Numbered from the stretch's first letter, positions 1 to 10,241 are shown. The stretch: DNA of 64,000 nt from Ghiorsea bivora (GCF_000744415.1 NZ_JQLW01000006.1:186001-250000), one strand, 5' to 3'. The notes: generated from the sequence alone by a model not told the origin. Numbers and translations are program-made.

Positions 1-609
1 ATGGCAGAAGATTTAACTGAATATTTAACCGATGTAGGTTTAAGAGTACGCTATTTACACTCTGATATTAAAACCATTGAACGCATGGAAATCTTGCGTG
101 ACTTGCGTCTGGGTGAGTTTGATATCTTGGTAGGTATCAATTTACTTCGCGAAGGTTTGGATTTACCCGAAGTAAGCTTGGTTTGTATTTTTGATGCCGA
201 CAAAGAAGGGTTCTTACGCTCTGTGCGTTCACTGATTCAAACCATTGGTCGCGCTGCACGCAATGCAGAAGGCAAGGTTATTTTGTATGCCGACAAAATC
301 ACAAAATCCATGAAACAAGCCATGGATGAAACCAGCCGTCGCCGCGAAAAACAACTGGCTTACAATGCACAACATGGCATCACCCCTTTAACCATTAAAA
401 AAGAAATCCAAGATATTCTTGGTTCGGTTTACAACTTGGATTATGCCCACATCCCAGAAATCGCAGAACCTACCCCGTTAACGCCTTACGAGAAAAGCGT
501 GCGTATCAATGAGCTTGAACGTTTAATGACCGAAGCTGCTGCTGATTTAAGGTTTGAGGATGCTGCCAAGTACCGCGATGAAGTGGCAAAGCTTAAAGAT
601 GATGTTTAA
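1..609 (+). CDS. uvrB: UvrABC system protein B, C-terminal part (cut by window edge)
   Basis: This is the last ~202 residues of the UvrB damage-recognition helicase of nucleotide excision repair. Helicase motif V ([18 protein letters not shown]) and motif VI (QTIGRAARN) are visible, followed by the linker (TPLTIKKEI) and a C-terminal UVR domain ([22 protein letters not shown]) that in the family contacts UvrC. Family members are about 670 residues, so roughly two thirds of the gene lies upstream of the window. The ATG at base 1 is an internal methionine (family context [12 protein letters not shown]), not the start. The 3' end overlaps the convergent gene at 593-1519 by 17 bp. Confidence 0.95.
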   Translation: MAEDLTEYLTDVGLRVRYLHSDIKTIERMEILRDLRLGEFDILVGINLLREGLDLPEVSLVCIFDADKEGFLRSVRSLIQTIGRAARNAEGKVILYADKITKSMKQAMDETSRRREKQLAYNAQHGITPLTIKKEIQDILGSVYNLDYAHIPEIAEPTPLTPYEKSVRINELERLMTEAAADLRFEDAAKYRDEVAKLKDDV

Positions 610-1519
610 GCTTATAATCCTCTAAAGATGGAATTGTATTAATCGTCATATCTCTTGCTTCTCTATCATCCAAAACTGCACTAAGCACAGCTCTGTTTTC
701 TTTCAGTTTACGATAAACCTGTCCATAAAGCGCATAACCAAAGTCGGAATAACGCCCGCTCCAAGCTGCAATACATGCATTACGCAACGCCAATACACGC
801 ACAGGTTCTAAAGCCTTCACAGTTGCACCATGTGGATACCCTGTAATCACGGAAATTTCTCCCAACTCATCACCTGAGCCTTGCTCCGCCACTACAATTT
901 TACTATCAAGTTCGCTTGGATGCTGAAAACTGATTTCAACCCTACCTGCTAAAATTAAGAACATAAAAGAAGCTTCATCACCTTCATGAATAATGACCTC
1001 ACCTTCTTTTACACTGACATATTTCGCATTGTATAATGCAACTTCGCGTACTGCCATGGGTAAGGTTGAGAAAACAGGGTTAACCGCTAAAGCACTGGCT
1101 GCAGCACGTCGTTCTGCCAGCTGTGTAGTCGCCCTAAGGAAACGTTCATTACTATCAAACAACATATGTACAGTTTCTGCTGGAACAGCATACAACTCAC
1201 AATCATCTACAGCCCTAACTTCTGCGCCAGCTGTGCCTTGATACAACACAGATGCCTCACCAAACACATCACCTGGTGTAATCGAACCAACTTCATACAC
1301 ATTATCTTCATGGCGTTTATTCACCAACAACTGCCCTGATTTCACAAGGTATAAAGACTCACCCTTCTGCCCTTCTTCAATCACAGGTTCATCGGCTTCA
1401 AAACTTATCAGATCGGCAGAACTAAACAAAAGTTGCAACTCATCAGGGTATAAAACACGCAAATCAGGGAATGCATTTCCTTGAAAAACCTCATGATTTG
1501 CCGCATTTGAATCAATCAT
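593..1519 (-). CDS. Protein with two cyclic-nucleotide-binding domains
   Basis: This 308-residue protein has two consecutive CNB (cNMP-binding) folds, at about residues 20-140 and 150-290. Each shows the typical glycine-rich beta-roll: [13 protein letters not shown] in the first, [13 protein letters not shown] with preceding [20 protein letters not shown] in the second. No helix-turn-helix, kinase, cyclase or transmembrane segment is visible, so it is not a CRP-type regulator by itself. The phosphate-binding cassette Arg typical of true cAMP binders (RSA) is not evident: the second domain reads PHGAT. Ligand binding is therefore uncertain. It is the last gene of a possible minus-strand series dnaE-accA-apbE-this gene, 39 bp after apbE, and converges with uvrB. 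Confidence 0.75.
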   Translation of the reverse strand: MIDSNAANHEVFQGNAFPDLRVLYPDELQLLFSSADLISFEADEPVIEEGQKGESLYLVKSGQLLVNKRHEDNVYEVGSITPGDVFGEASVLYQGTAGAEVRAVDDCELYAVPAETVHMLFDSNERFLRATTQLAERRAAASALAVNPVFSTLPMAVREVALYNAKYVSVKEGEVIIHEGDEASFMFLILAGRVEISFQHPSELDSKIVVAEQGSGDELGEISVITGYPHGATVKALEPVRVLALRNACIAAWSGRYSDFGYALYGQVYRKLKENRAVLSAVLDDREARDMTINTIPSLEDYKLKHHL

Positions 1520-1558
1520 TATGCCATTATCGATGAATTTTCAAAAAGCTGCAAGTTT

Positions 1559-2572
1559 TTACTCACTTTCTTTCTCATCCAGCAAATGAAATTGAGTTTT
1601 TATACCCGAACTCATATGAACCAACATGTCTGGGTCCACCCATATCGCCTCAACATTGGGCATACTTTCAACAAGTGACATCCCTTTCTCAAAACCCAAA
1701 ATAAACAAAGCTGTACTCAAGGCATCGGCTTGCATTGCTGTGGGTGCTTGAACAGTCACACTTACCGACTGCATTGCAGGAAAACCCGTTTTAGGATTGA
1801 TAATATGGTGGTATCGCTTACCCTGACTTATAAAAAAACGTTCGTAATCACCCGATGTTACAATGCTAGTATCTGCTGATATATCCAACCAGCCCAATGC
1901 TGTATCCTGCCTAGGATGACGAATAGCAATACGCCATGATTGACCGCCATGGTCACCTAAAATACGCATATCCCCGCCAGCATTAATAATAGCATGTTGT
2001 ATGCCTAGATGCTTTAATTTTGCGATACCTTTATCAATCGCCAAACCCTTGGCAATCGCACCAAAATCAAGTTGAATCCCTGCCTTATCTTTCACCCATG
2101 TACGGGGTGCAATACGCCGTATGTTATCCACACCTGAGCGTGTTAAGGCTTGTCTCACTTCTGCTTTTGATAACACTTGCCTTGGTGCCACATCACCAGA
2201 AAAACCCCAGCGCATGTTCAAATCACCTAGCGTAGGGTCAAAGGCTGCTTGTGTTTCGCGCCAATATTTTATGGATTGCTGCAATAATGTATCCACAGCT
2301 GCATCTAACTGCACAGCCTCACCAACCGCAGCTTGGTTAAAGGTTTTCACGGTATTCAACACATCACCATGGGTAGTAAAAGTGTTTTCTACCGCTTGCA
2401 TCGCTGCCGCAGCCTGCGTGATTGCCTGTAAAGCAACATCTTCTGGTTTACCAGTGACTGTAAAAGTTACCACTGTGCCTAATAATAAACGTGTTTCTTT
2501 AATATCTTGCAGCTGAGGCTGACAAGAAACAAGTAGAAATAAGGCAACCACTGCCCATATAAATTTTAACAT
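1559..2572 (-). CDS. apbE: ApbE-family FAD:protein FMN transferase (lipoprotein)
   Basis: This 337-residue protein has a lipoprotein signal peptide with lipobox LVSC (Cys17), so it should be anchored to a membrane facing the periplasm. ApbE enzymes use FAD to attach FMN to a Thr of target flavoproteins, such as subunits of the Na+-translocating NADH dehydrogenase or Rnf complex. Family motifs seen include FDPTLGDLNMRWGF, DFGAIAKGLAIDK, INAGGDMRILG, the metal-site stretch HHIINPKTGFPA and QADALSTALFILG. Length is normal for the family. No Nqr or Rnf genes are in the window, so the target is unknown. It lies 34 bp downstream of accA on the same strand. Confidence 0.88.
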   Translation of the reverse strand: MLKFIWAVVALFLLVSCQPQLQDIKETRLLLGTVVTFTVTGKPEDVALQAITQAAAAMQAVENTFTTHGDVLNTVKTFNQAAVGEAVQLDAAVDTLLQQSIKYWRETQAAFDPTLGDLNMRWGFSGDVAPRQVLSKAEVRQALTRSGVDNIRRIAPRTWVKDKAGIQLDFGAIAKGLAIDKGIAKLKHLGIQHAIINAGGDMRILGDHGGQSWRIAIRHPRQDTALGWLDISADTSIVTSGDYERFFISQGKRYHHIINPKTGFPAMQSVSVTVQAPTAMQADALSTALFILGFEKGMSLVESMPNVEAIWVDPDMLVHMSSGIKTQFHLLDEKESE

Positions 2573-2606
2573 CTGTAATGCACGATACCCTGTTTAACGA
2601 ACTTGT

Positions 2607-3566
2607 TTATGCTTTTGTGCCAAAATCTCCCAAGTCGCGCAAACGTTGCTCTCGCTGCTTCAGCAATGTGTTGGCGGGCACTTTTAGCAGTTCACTTAAA
2701 CTTTTATACAATGTATCAGCCATCATCTCTGCTGCCTGCTCTACATTACGATGTGCACCTTCTTTTGGCTCATCAATAATTGCATCAATTAAACCTAAGT
2801 TTTGCATATCTACAGCTGTTGGTTTCAAGGCTTCAGCGGCTTCTGGTGCAAACTTACGATCGCGCCAAAGAATAGCAGCACAGCCTTCAGGTGAAATCAC
2901 GGCATAGGTTGAAAACTTTTGCATGTATAACCTATCACCCACACCAATCGCCAGCGCACCGCCCGAACCTCCTTCGCCAATCACAGTGGCAATCACGGGT
3001 ACTTTAAGCTTGGCAAGCTCTTGCAAGTTGCGTGCAATGGCTTCACTTTGACCACGTTCTTCAGCATCAATACCCGGCCATGCACCTGCGGTATCAATAA
3101 ATGTAAGCACAGGCATCTCAAATCGCTCAGCAAGTTTGAACAAGCGCAATGCTTTGCGGTAACCTTCAGGTTTTGCCATACCAAAATTACGATGCAACTT
3201 TTCTTTGGTTGTTTTGCCTTTTTGATGCCCTACAATCATCACCGAATGTTCACGAAAACGTGCAACACCGCCAACAATTGCTGCATCATCAGCAAAGGCA
3301 CGGTCACCGTGCAACTCTTGAAAATCATCAAAAATCAAAGGCACATAATCCAATAAGTTTGGACGGTCTGGATGACGCGATAGCTGACAAATTTCACTGC
3401 GTGTCGCCTTGGCATATACCCGTTTTACCAAGTCATCACGTTTTTTATGCAAACGTTCGACTTCTTCTGCAATATTAATATCCGCATCATCGCCCATCAG
3501 TGATAACTCCTCAATTTTGGATGTCATTTCTGCAATTGGACGTTCAAACTCCAGATATGTCGCCAT
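2607..3566 (-). CDS. accA: Acetyl-CoA carboxylase carboxyltransferase subunit alpha
   Basis: This 319-residue subunit belongs to the carboxyltransferase of acetyl-CoA carboxylase, which with AccD moves the carboxyl group from biotin to acetyl-CoA in the first step of fatty acid synthesis. The N-terminal coiled segment (EFERPIAEMTSKIEELS), DRAFADDAAIVGG, the acyl-CoA and oxyanion region (FIDTAGAWPGIDAEERGQSE), EGGSGGALAIGVGD and SPEGCAAILWRD are all typical. Length matches the E. coli protein (319 residues). The start lies 3 bp after the dnaE stop, so the two are probably co-transcribed; a dnaE-accA order is common in proteobacteria. Confidence 0.97.
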   Translation of the reverse strand: MATYLEFERPIAEMTSKIEELSLMGDDADINIAEEVERLHKKRDDLVKRVYAKATRSEICQLSRHPDRPNLLDYVPLIFDDFQELHGDRAFADDAAIVGGVARFREHSVMIVGHQKGKTTKEKLHRNFGMAKPEGYRKALRLFKLAERFEMPVLTFIDTAGAWPGIDAEERGQSEAIARNLQELAKLKVPVIATVIGEGGSGGALAIGVGDRLYMQKFSTYAVISPEGCAAILWRDRKFAPEAAEALKPTAVDMQNLGLIDAIIDEPKEGAHRNVEQAAEMMADTLYKSLSELLKVPANTLLKQREQRLRDLGDFGTKA

Positions 3567-3569
3567 GTT

Positions 3570-6500
3570 TTACCCCTGTCCTGCCTGATAAACTTTTCTT
3601 TTCTCTGCAAACTTCACTTGCCACGGTTTGCATACAATCTTTATGGACGATTTATCCACATACTCTTTTAACCAATCTTGGCTTCTTTGGTGCCATAAAA
3701 ATGAGCTAGTCATGGTTTCCAACTCGGCAATACTGCCATCAGGACGGCGAAGCGCAAAGTGTAAGGGTACTTGCGTGGTTATTTCTTCACGATTCGTATC
3801 CCCTATATCTTTCACAGCCACAGGTTTAACACAAAATTGCTTCACACCATCAATCATACTTTCGTCCCAAAGCGTAGTGCTACTATGGACACACACTTTT
3901 TCAATCAGTTGCGGCAGTATATCTTCCAACAATGTGACATGCTCTGCAATAAGCACAGGGCTGTTTTTGCTAGCATCCACTTTCGCCGCCAGTAAAATCA
4001 CTTGGTCGGGTTTAATCATTTCCCCACACTTTTCATAAGTTTTGGCAAATACAATCAATTCCGCAGTACCATACAAATCATCGACCTGTACAAAAGCCAT
4101 ATTGGCACCATTTTTGGTTCGATAATCACGCACGGATGAGATATACACAGGTAAAATCACAGTGGACTCATGTTCCAACTCTTCAAGCAAACTTAAATTG
4201 GTATCACCAAGGTTTTCAAGGTTGGACAAATGCTCTTCTAAAGGGTGACCTGTCAAAAAGAAACCAAATACTTCTCGCTCTGCCTGTAAATTTTCGCCCA
4301 TACCCCACTTGGGCACATCAGGGAATAAATCAGGTTCATTTTCACGAATAGAATCCACGGAGAACAAGGCAGACTGCCTATCATTCTGTTGTTTCCTGCG
4401 CTGGTTCGCCGTATTCAGTGCAGCATCCAAACCTTTGAGGCCTGCTGCAATATGTGGCACAAGCCCTGCCATTGCACCCGCTTTAATCAATGCCTCACCA
4501 ATACGTTTATTAAAACAGCCTTTGGGAATACGCGTAATCAAATCCTCAAAACTCTCAAAAGCACCATGTGCCTTGCGTTCTTTCACAATTGCACGAATCG
4601 CAGCTTCACCCACGCCCTTGATGGCTCCCAAACCAAAACGAATACCTTTATCGCCATCAGGCGTAAACTCCCAATCCGATTCATTGATGTGTGGTGCCAA
4701 GATTTCTAAACCCATATGTTCACAATCTGCAACCAAACCCATGACTTTTTCATCCGAACCCATATCGCATGATAATGTCGCTGCCATAAAAGCTTGCGGA
4801 TAATGCGCTTTGAGATATGCCGTTTGGTAACAAATCAAACCATATGCAGCTGAATGTGATTTATTAAAACCATAACCCGCAAACTTTTCCATCAAATCAA
4901 AAATTTGCTCAGCCTTGGCAGGGTCATGCCCATTTTTCTCAGCGCCTTCCATGAAAATTTCGCGCTGTTTCTGCATTTCTTCAGGTTTTTTCTTACCCAT
5001 AGCTCGGCGCAGCATATCGGCTTGTCCAAGCGAATAACCTGCCAATACCTGCGCAATTTTCATCACCTGTTCTTGATACAAAATCACGCCATTGGTTTCT
5101 TCAAGAATAGGCTTTAACTCAGGCAGCGCATATTGGATTTCTTGGCGACCATGTTTACATTCCACATAGGTATCCACCATGCCTGATTCCAAAGGACCTG
5201 GTCGATAAAGTGCTACCAAGGCAATCACATCTTCAAAGCAATCAGGTAAAAGCTTGGTTAATAGCTCTCGCATACCTTGGGATTCAATCTGGAATACCGC
5301 TGCGGTTTGCCCGCTTTGCATCAATTCAAAACTTGCCGTGTCATCCATAGAGATATGATTAATATCAAAATCTGGGTTACCCGTCTCACGCACCAAACGC
5401 ACAGCCAAATCGACCACAGTCAAAGTTTTTAAACCCAAGAAATCGAATTTGATTAAACCTGTTTTTTCAGCGCTGCCCATATCCCACTGCACCACAGGAC
5501 TTTTATGTGCGTTTTCTCCACCTTTGGGGTCGCGGTTCAGCGGCGCTGTTTCTGCCAGTGCCCAGCGCCCGATAATCACACCCGCTGCATGTTTACCAAT
5601 ATTGCGATTCATACCCTCTAACTTGAGCGCCAAATCAAACAAAGCTTGCACCTCATTGTCTTCTTCACACATCGCTTCAAGCTTGGGCTCTTGCTCCAAA
5701 GCCTTTTCCAGCGTGATGCCCAAATCCGATGAAATCAGCTTGGCAATAGTATTCACCTTAGCCAAATCAATGCCCAATACCCGCCCAACATCACGAATCA
5801 CCGCCTTGGCTTTCATCGCGCCATAAGTAATAATTTGCGCCACTTTATCTTCACCATATTTATGGGTGACATAGTCAATCACTTCTGCCCTACGGTCGCG
5901 GCAGAAATCAATATCAAAATCGGGCATGGAAATACGTTCTGGATTCAAAAATCGCTCAAACAGAAGCCCGTACTTAATCGGGTCAAGGTCAGTAATTTCA
6001 AGCACATACGCCACCAATGAACCTGCCCCCGAACCACGACCTGGACCCACAGGAATACCTTGTTCTTTCCCCCAAATAATGAAGTCGGATACAATCAAAA
6101 AGTAACCGGGGAAACCCATTTGAATAATAATATCCAACTCAAATTTGAGCCGCGCATCATACACTGCCCTATCGGCATCAGGCGTACCCTGCGTAATGGC
6201 TGCCCAGCGTTTATCCAGACCTTGCTTAGATAATGTACGCAAATATTCATTCAAATCCGAGCCATCAGGTGTTTGAAAATCTGGCATTTGCCAGTTGTAA
6301 AACTCAAGTTCCACATTGCATGATTGGGCAATAACCACCGTGTTTTCCAATGCTTCAGGCACATCTTCAAACAAACGATTCATTTCTTCGGATGTTTTTA
6401 AATGCCGTGCATCGCTCAAGCCATTCAAGTCATCGGCATCCAAAGTCGCATTATCCCGCAATGCCGACAGCACTTTAAAGGCCTGTTTATCATCTTCATT

Positions 6501-7163
6501 GAGGAAATGAACATTGTTGCTAGCAACCAAAGGAATATCGGTTTCATGCGCCAAAGCAATCACTTCTTGATTCAGTGTTTCTTGCCCATGATAATTTAAA
6601 CGCTGCAACTCAAGGAAGAAACTGTCTTCTTCAAAAATATCTTTGTATTCTAAGGCAAGTTCTCGGGCAGCTTCTTTATCACCTTTTCTTAAAGCACGCT
6701 CAACATCACCATCCCAACCCGAAGACAACGCAATCAAACCTTCGCCATACTCGCGTAACAAATCTTTATCAATACGCGGTTCATAATAATAACCTTGCAA
6801 CGAAGCAATCGACACCAGTTTAATCAGGTTATGCCAGCCCACATTGTTCCGTGCCAATAAGACAATAGACGGAAAATCAGGGCGACGCGGCCCTTCGCTG
6901 ACTTTTTCTTGAATCGTATCACAAAGGTTAAACTCACAACCCAAAATGGGTTTAATGCCTCGGCTCATGGCTTGCGAATAAAATTCAATCGCACCAAATA
7001 AATTACCATAATCAGTTAAAGCCACAGCGGGCTGCTGCAAAGATGCCACCAAGTCCAACATCTTTTTCACCTTGGCAGTGCTGCGTTGCATGGAATAGTC
7101 CGAATGCGTGTGCAGATGAACAAAAGGATTATCGTAGGTTTGCGGGATTTGTTCAGATGACAT
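3570..7163 (-). CDS. dnaE: DNA polymerase III subunit alpha
   Basis: This is the 1197-residue replicative polymerase. The N-terminal PHP domain begins FVHLHTHSDYSM. The C-family palm carries the catalytic aspartates in PDFDIDFCRDRR, with GPGRGSGAGSLVAY upstream. Helix-hairpin-helix sequence and a C-terminal OB fold (VILPVYISSVRDYRTKNG onward) follow. The length is typical of a full DnaE1 type (E. coli 1160). The start ATG at 7163 is the only one that keeps the PHP domain whole. It is transcribed with accA. Confidence 0.97.
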   Translation of the reverse strand: MSSEQIPQTYDNPFVHLHTHSDYSMQRSTAKVKKMLDLVASLQQPAVALTDYGNLFGAIEFYSQAMSRGIKPILGCEFNLCDTIQEKVSEGPRRPDFPSIVLLARNNVGWHNLIKLVSIASLQGYYYEPRIDKDLLREYGEGLIALSSGWDGDVERALRKGDKEAARELALEYKDIFEEDSFFLELQRLNYHGQETLNQEVIALAHETDIPLVASNNVHFLNEDDKQAFKVLSALRDNATLDADDLNGLSDARHLKTSEEMNRLFEDVPEALENTVVIAQSCNVELEFYNWQMPDFQTPDGSDLNEYLRTLSKQGLDKRWAAITQGTPDADRAVYDARLKFELDIIIQMGFPGYFLIVSDFIIWGKEQGIPVGPGRGSGAGSLVAYVLEITDLDPIKYGLLFERFLNPERISMPDFDIDFCRDRRAEVIDYVTHKYGEDKVAQIITYGAMKAKAVIRDVGRVLGIDLAKVNTIAKLISSDLGITLEKALEQEPKLEAMCEEDNEVQALFDLALKLEGMNRNIGKHAAGVIIGRWALAETAPLNRDPKGGENAHKSPVVQWDMGSAEKTGLIKFDFLGLKTLTVVDLAVRLVRETGNPDFDINHISMDDTASFELMQSGQTAAVFQIESQGMRELLTKLLPDCFEDVIALVALYRPGPLESGMVDTYVECKHGRQEIQYALPELKPILEETNGVILYQEQVMKIAQVLAGYSLGQADMLRRAMGKKKPEEMQKQREIFMEGAEKNGHDPAKAEQIFDLMEKFAGYGFNKSHSAAYGLICYQTAYLKAHYPQAFMAATLSCDMGSDEKVMGLVADCEHMGLEILAPHINESDWEFTPDGDKGIRFGLGAIKGVGEAAIRAIVKERKAHGAFESFEDLITRIPKGCFNKRIGEALIKAGAMAGLVPHIAAGLKGLDAALNTANQRRKQQNDRQSALFSVDSIRENEPDLFPDVPKWGMGENLQAEREVFGFFLTGHPLEEHLSNLENLGDTNLSLLEELEHESTVILPVYISSVRDYRTKNGANMAFVQVDDLYGTAELIVFAKTYEKCGEMIKPDQVILLAAKVDASKNSPVLIAEHVTLLEDILPQLIEKVCVHSSTTLWDESMIDGVKQFCVKPVAVKDIGDTNREEITTQVPLHFALRRPDGSIAELETMTSSFLWHQRSQDWLKEYVDKSSIKIVCKPWQVKFAEKRKVYQAGQG

Positions 7164-7344
7164 GACGCAAGCTTAGCCGAGTTTCAAAACATAGTTAAGC
7201 GTATTTATCACTTATTCACCTAATGCTTTACGCAGTGCCTTTTTCAACTTCTTTCTGTCATAATCTTTGGGTGATTTTTGCACTTATGTGTGTGTTGCAA
7301 GCTTTTTTCGCACCTTAATATCGTGCACTTTTATTTTACCAATT

Positions 7345-8811
7345 TTAATCTTTTTCATGACTCAAAAATTGTAATACAAATGATGATAGCAATATTAAAA
7401 ATGTGCCCACCACACCAATCATCATGGTATGCAATGGGAACGTTAAATCCATTTCAACGCCAAACTTCGCCAAACTTGCCCATGCCACAAACACCACGCC
7501 AATCAATGTCGCAATCATAGCTAGTTTGGATGAAAGTTTGGGCAACAACAGTGCTGATAAAAACAAGCCCAACATACCCCCACCAAAAATCGCCGAAATT
7601 TGCCACCAAACATCCAAAGCCGTTTTCACATCAATCATGGCAAGGCTGGCAAGTGTTGCCACCACACCAATGATTGCCGTGGTAAAACGAATCATGCGCA
7701 ATTGTTTGGCATCATCAGCCTGTGGATGAAACACCCGCTTGTAAAAATCAATCGTGACCACCGTTGCTGAGCTATTGAGTGATGAGTCCAGTGTACTCAT
7801 ACCTGCCGCCATCACCCCCGCAATCACAATACCCACCAAACCTGTTGGCAATTCATGCACAATAAAATACGGAAACACTTGGTCGGCTTTGGCAGGAAAA
7901 TTTTCAGGTTGAACATTGAGATAATACACAAACAACGCCGTACCAATCATAAAAAACAAAGCTGAAATTGGGATATAAAGTAATCCACCCAACCACAATG
8001 CTTTTTTCGCTTCATGTTCTGATGGTGCAGACAAAAAACGTTGCACATAATTTTGGTCAACCGAGAAGTTTTTTAGGTTTTCCACAATACCGAAGATGAA
8101 GATGACCCAAAAACCTTGCACCACCAAGTCAAAATCGAATGTACCCAAATCAAACTTATGCGCTCGGCTTGCTTCTGCGGTCAGCACTTCAAAACCACCA
8201 TCCATATTGTTGATAAGCAAGAACAAACACAACAAACCACCCAATAGTAACACAATGGACTGCACCACATCCGTCCAAATCACCGCAGCAAAACCACCCA
8301 ACAATGTATAAAGAATAGTCAGCGCACCCAATGCTAAAATCAGCGTGGTAATATTCATGCCCAACAAGGCCGCCAAAGCCAGTGCAGTTAAATATAACAC
8401 CACGGCAAAACGACCGACTTGCAACAACACATACGCCACACCCATATACAGCCGCGCCCAAAGCCCAAATCGACTTTCCAAGTATTCATAAGCCGTGGTC
8501 TGCACATGATTACGATACAAAGGAATAAACCACTTGGCAGCAATCCAAATGGCAATGGGTAATGTCAGCGAAAACACAAAAGGTCGCCAATCCGAAGCAT
8601 ACGATTTACCAGGGTTGGCAAGAAAACTAATACTACTCAAATACGTTGCCATGAGTGATAAACCAATCGCCCAACCGGGAATCAATTTACCCGCCAAGGT
8701 AAACCCTTTCATATCATGGCTACCTTTAACAAACCACGCCCCAAAAGCGGTAGTCGCCACGATATAAATCACGATAATGGCTAGGTCGATACTGGAAATA
8801 CTGCTTTGCAT
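7345..8811 (-). CDS. Sodium:solute symporter family (SSS) transporter
   Basis: This is a polytopic inner-membrane transporter of the SSS family (PutP, PanF, SglT relatives) of 488 residues with about 13 hydrophobic helices. Family signatures include a first helix followed by FTLAGKLIPGWAIGLSLMATYLSS, the TM5 region with YTLLGGFAAVIWTDVVQ, and GIVIAGVMAAGMSTLDSSLNSSATV, the conserved Na+-site segment. The substrate cannot be told. I chose the ATG at 8811 (MQSSISS) over the one at 8832 because AGGGAG stands 6 nt before it. A tract of 14 cytosines on the coding strand lies about 70 bp upstream (see the repeat at 8877). Confidence 0.88.
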   Translation of the reverse strand: MQSSISSIDLAIIVIYIVATTAFGAWFVKGSHDMKGFTLAGKLIPGWAIGLSLMATYLSSISFLANPGKSYASDWRPFVFSLTLPIAIWIAAKWFIPLYRNHVQTTAYEYLESRFGLWARLYMGVAYVLLQVGRFAVVLYLTALALAALLGMNITTLILALGALTILYTLLGGFAAVIWTDVVQSIVLLLGGLLCLFLLINNMDGGFEVLTAEASRAHKFDLGTFDFDLVVQGFWVIFIFGIVENLKNFSVDQNYVQRFLSAPSEHEAKKALWLGGLLYIPISALFFMIGTALFVYYLNVQPENFPAKADQVFPYFIVHELPTGLVGIVIAGVMAAGMSTLDSSLNSSATVVTIDFYKRVFHPQADDAKQLRMIRFTTAIIGVVATLASLAMIDVKTALDVWWQISAIFGGGMLGLFLSALLLPKLSSKLAMIATLIGVVFVAWASLAKFGVEMDLTFPLHTMMIGVVGTFLILLSSFVLQFLSHEKD

Positions 8812-8876
8812 AAACGCTCCCTTCCGAGCCAAACCGTAGCAGTTATTTCGGCTTTAATGAACCGCAGTACCCGCAA

Positions 8877-8890
8877 GGGGGGGGGGGGGG
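8877..8890. repeat. Homopolymer tract of 14 G
   Basis: An uninterrupted run of 14 G lies in the 224-bp gap between the symporter start (8811, minus strand) and the small membrane-protein gene ending at 9036. On the symporter's coding strand it is C14, 66-79 nt upstream of the chosen start. A TTGCGG that could act as a -35 element directly follows the tract on that strand. Tracts this long slip readily during replication, and their length in an assembly is itself uncertain. Confidence 0.9.
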
Positions 8891-8932
8891 CAGGCTTCTT
8901 GCCTACGGCAATTCATCACGGAACACAGAGTT

Positions 8933-9018
8933 ACGCAGAGGAACAACGCTATCAATTATACGTCTTCCCACGCAGATGGGAATCCACTTCCCTTTGTTTA
9001 GCTACGTCGAAGCCTTGG
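8933..9018. repeat. Mosaic intergenic repeat, copy 1 (degenerate)
   Basis: Two blocks here recur in the same order near 10304-10366: ACGCAGAGGAACA at 8933-8945 and CTTTGTTTAGCTACGTCGAA from 8992. Between them TTCCCA...TGGGAA forms a small inverted repeat (8965-8981). This copy is the more diverged one, with several substitutions in the second block. No coding potential is seen. Confidence 0.55.
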
Positions 9019-9035
9019 TTTGCAATATTGCAATA

Positions 9036-9227
9036 TCAAGAAACATCATCTTTTCCCAACGCATAAAATCTAAATGCAAACCCAATACTAAACACCACCA
9101 AGGCAATCGCTGCACCTCCCCACCATGGCAAGGATCTCACCTCAAACCAGTTCAGCATAAGATTCAAAAGCCATACCACGAAAAGCAACTTACCCAGTGA
9201 CGACAAATAATCACCCAGCTTTAACAT
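9036..9227 (-). CDS. Small membrane protein, two hydrophobic segments
   Basis: This 63-residue protein has two predicted membrane helices (LGKLLFVVWLLNLMLNWF and WWGGAAIALVVFSIGFAF) and a short polar tail. I do not recognise a family. A strong ribosome-binding sequence (GGGAGG) lies about 11 nt before the ATG, and the gene starts 27 bp after lpxK on the same strand. It is therefore likely to be translated as the distal gene of an lpxK transcript. A role in envelope biology is only a guess from its neighbour. Confidence 0.6.
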   Translation of the reverse strand: MLKLGDYLSSLGKLLFVVWLLNLMLNWFEVRSLPWWGGAAIALVVFSIGFAFRFYALGKDDVS

Positions 9228-9254
9228 ATAATCTATCCTCCCATCATGAAGCTA

Positions 9255-10241
9255 TTATCCCATAACATTCACAAACGCTAATACTGAAGCAAGTAGCCCT
9301 TCCTCAGCCTCAGCCTTTTGCTCCAGCACCCAAAGCGGTTTGCTGTTGTCCCAAAGTGGTAAAAGTTTTACAGCATCTTTACCCGTAGTCACAATGGTTT
9401 GATTGCCCTTCATCAGTTTAGCTACGACATCTTGGGTGTAAGCATGGTGGTCATCAAAGATTTCATGATTCATCACTTCAAACCCCAAAGTTTCCAAATC
9501 ATTGCGCACTCGCCTTGGTCTTGCCACCGAAGTCACCAGTGTCACCTTACTATCGACACCAAGCGGCATACCCTGCACACCCATCCAGTCCACAACACCC
9601 GCCGCTTTTGCCGACCAATCCCATTCTTTAGCATCCGTCAACGGTTCAAACCCACCATGCCCCGTGCGTACCACAACATCCGCCCGAGCAAGCGCAGAAA
9701 CAGGCTCTCTTAAAGGACCTGCAGGCAACAAATAACCATTACCCACGCCCTCTTTGGGCACAAGCACAATATCACACACCCTATGCAGTTGGCGATATTG
9801 AAAGCCATCATCCAAAATCAACACATCGCCATACTTAGCTGCCATCTCAGCACCTTTGATGCGGTCGCGCCCTGCAATCACTGGACACCCACTTAACCTA
9901 TATAATAAAACAGCTTCATCACCCACTTCTCTAGCTTTAGAATACTGCGACACCACATGCGGCTCTTGATTATTTGCCCCATCACCTCGTGATAATAAAA
10001 CAGGATTAAACCCTTGCGCTTTTAGCTCGCCTGCAAGCCAGACGACAAAGGGTGTTTTGCCACTGCCACCGACTGTAATATTGCCTACTGAAATCATAGG
10101 AATGGATGGGCAAACTTGGGTTTGAAAGCGTTTGTTTTGGTCGTATAACATGACCTTCTTATAAATACGCGACAACAAGCGCAGCCCAATATTGGGTTTA
10201 CGGCGTTTGCTCCACCACATATGTTCAAACCATTGTTGCAT
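9255..10241 (-). CDS. lpxK: Tetraacyldisaccharide 4'-kinase (lipid A synthesis)
   Basis: LpxK phosphorylates the 4' position of the lipid A disaccharide at the inner membrane. The sequence shows the N-terminal amphipathic/basic segment (WWSKRRKPNIGLRLLSRIYK), a Walker A (VGNITVGGSGKTPFVVW), the catalytic DDGFQYRQL region, and the conserved LVTSVARPRRV and FDDHHAY motifs. I chose the ATG at 10241 (MQQWFEH), giving 328 residues, the usual family length. The upstream in-frame extension to 10328 runs through an intergenic repeat and has no homology character. The organism therefore makes lipid A. Confidence 0.93.
   Translation of the reverse strand: MQQWFEHMWWSKRRKPNIGLRLLSRIYKKVMLYDQNKRFQTQVCPSIPMISVGNITVGGSGKTPFVVWLAGELKAQGFNPVLLSRGDGANNQEPHVVSQYSKAREVGDEAVLLYRLSGCPVIAGRDRIKGAEMAAKYGDVLILDDGFQYRQLHRVCDIVLVPKEGVGNGYLLPAGPLREPVSALARADVVVRTGHGGFEPLTDAKEWDWSAKAAGVVDWMGVQGMPLGVDSKVTLVTSVARPRRVRNDLETLGFEVMNHEIFDDHHAYTQDVVAKLMKGNQTIVTTGKDAVKLLPLWDNSKPLWVLEQKAEAEEGLLASVLAFVNVMG

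Noticed and set aside
8806-9066. Plus-strand frame spanning the G14 tract
   Set aside because: The frame depends on the tract length and crosses repeat sequence; the glycine run and lack of a ribosome-binding site argue against a gene.
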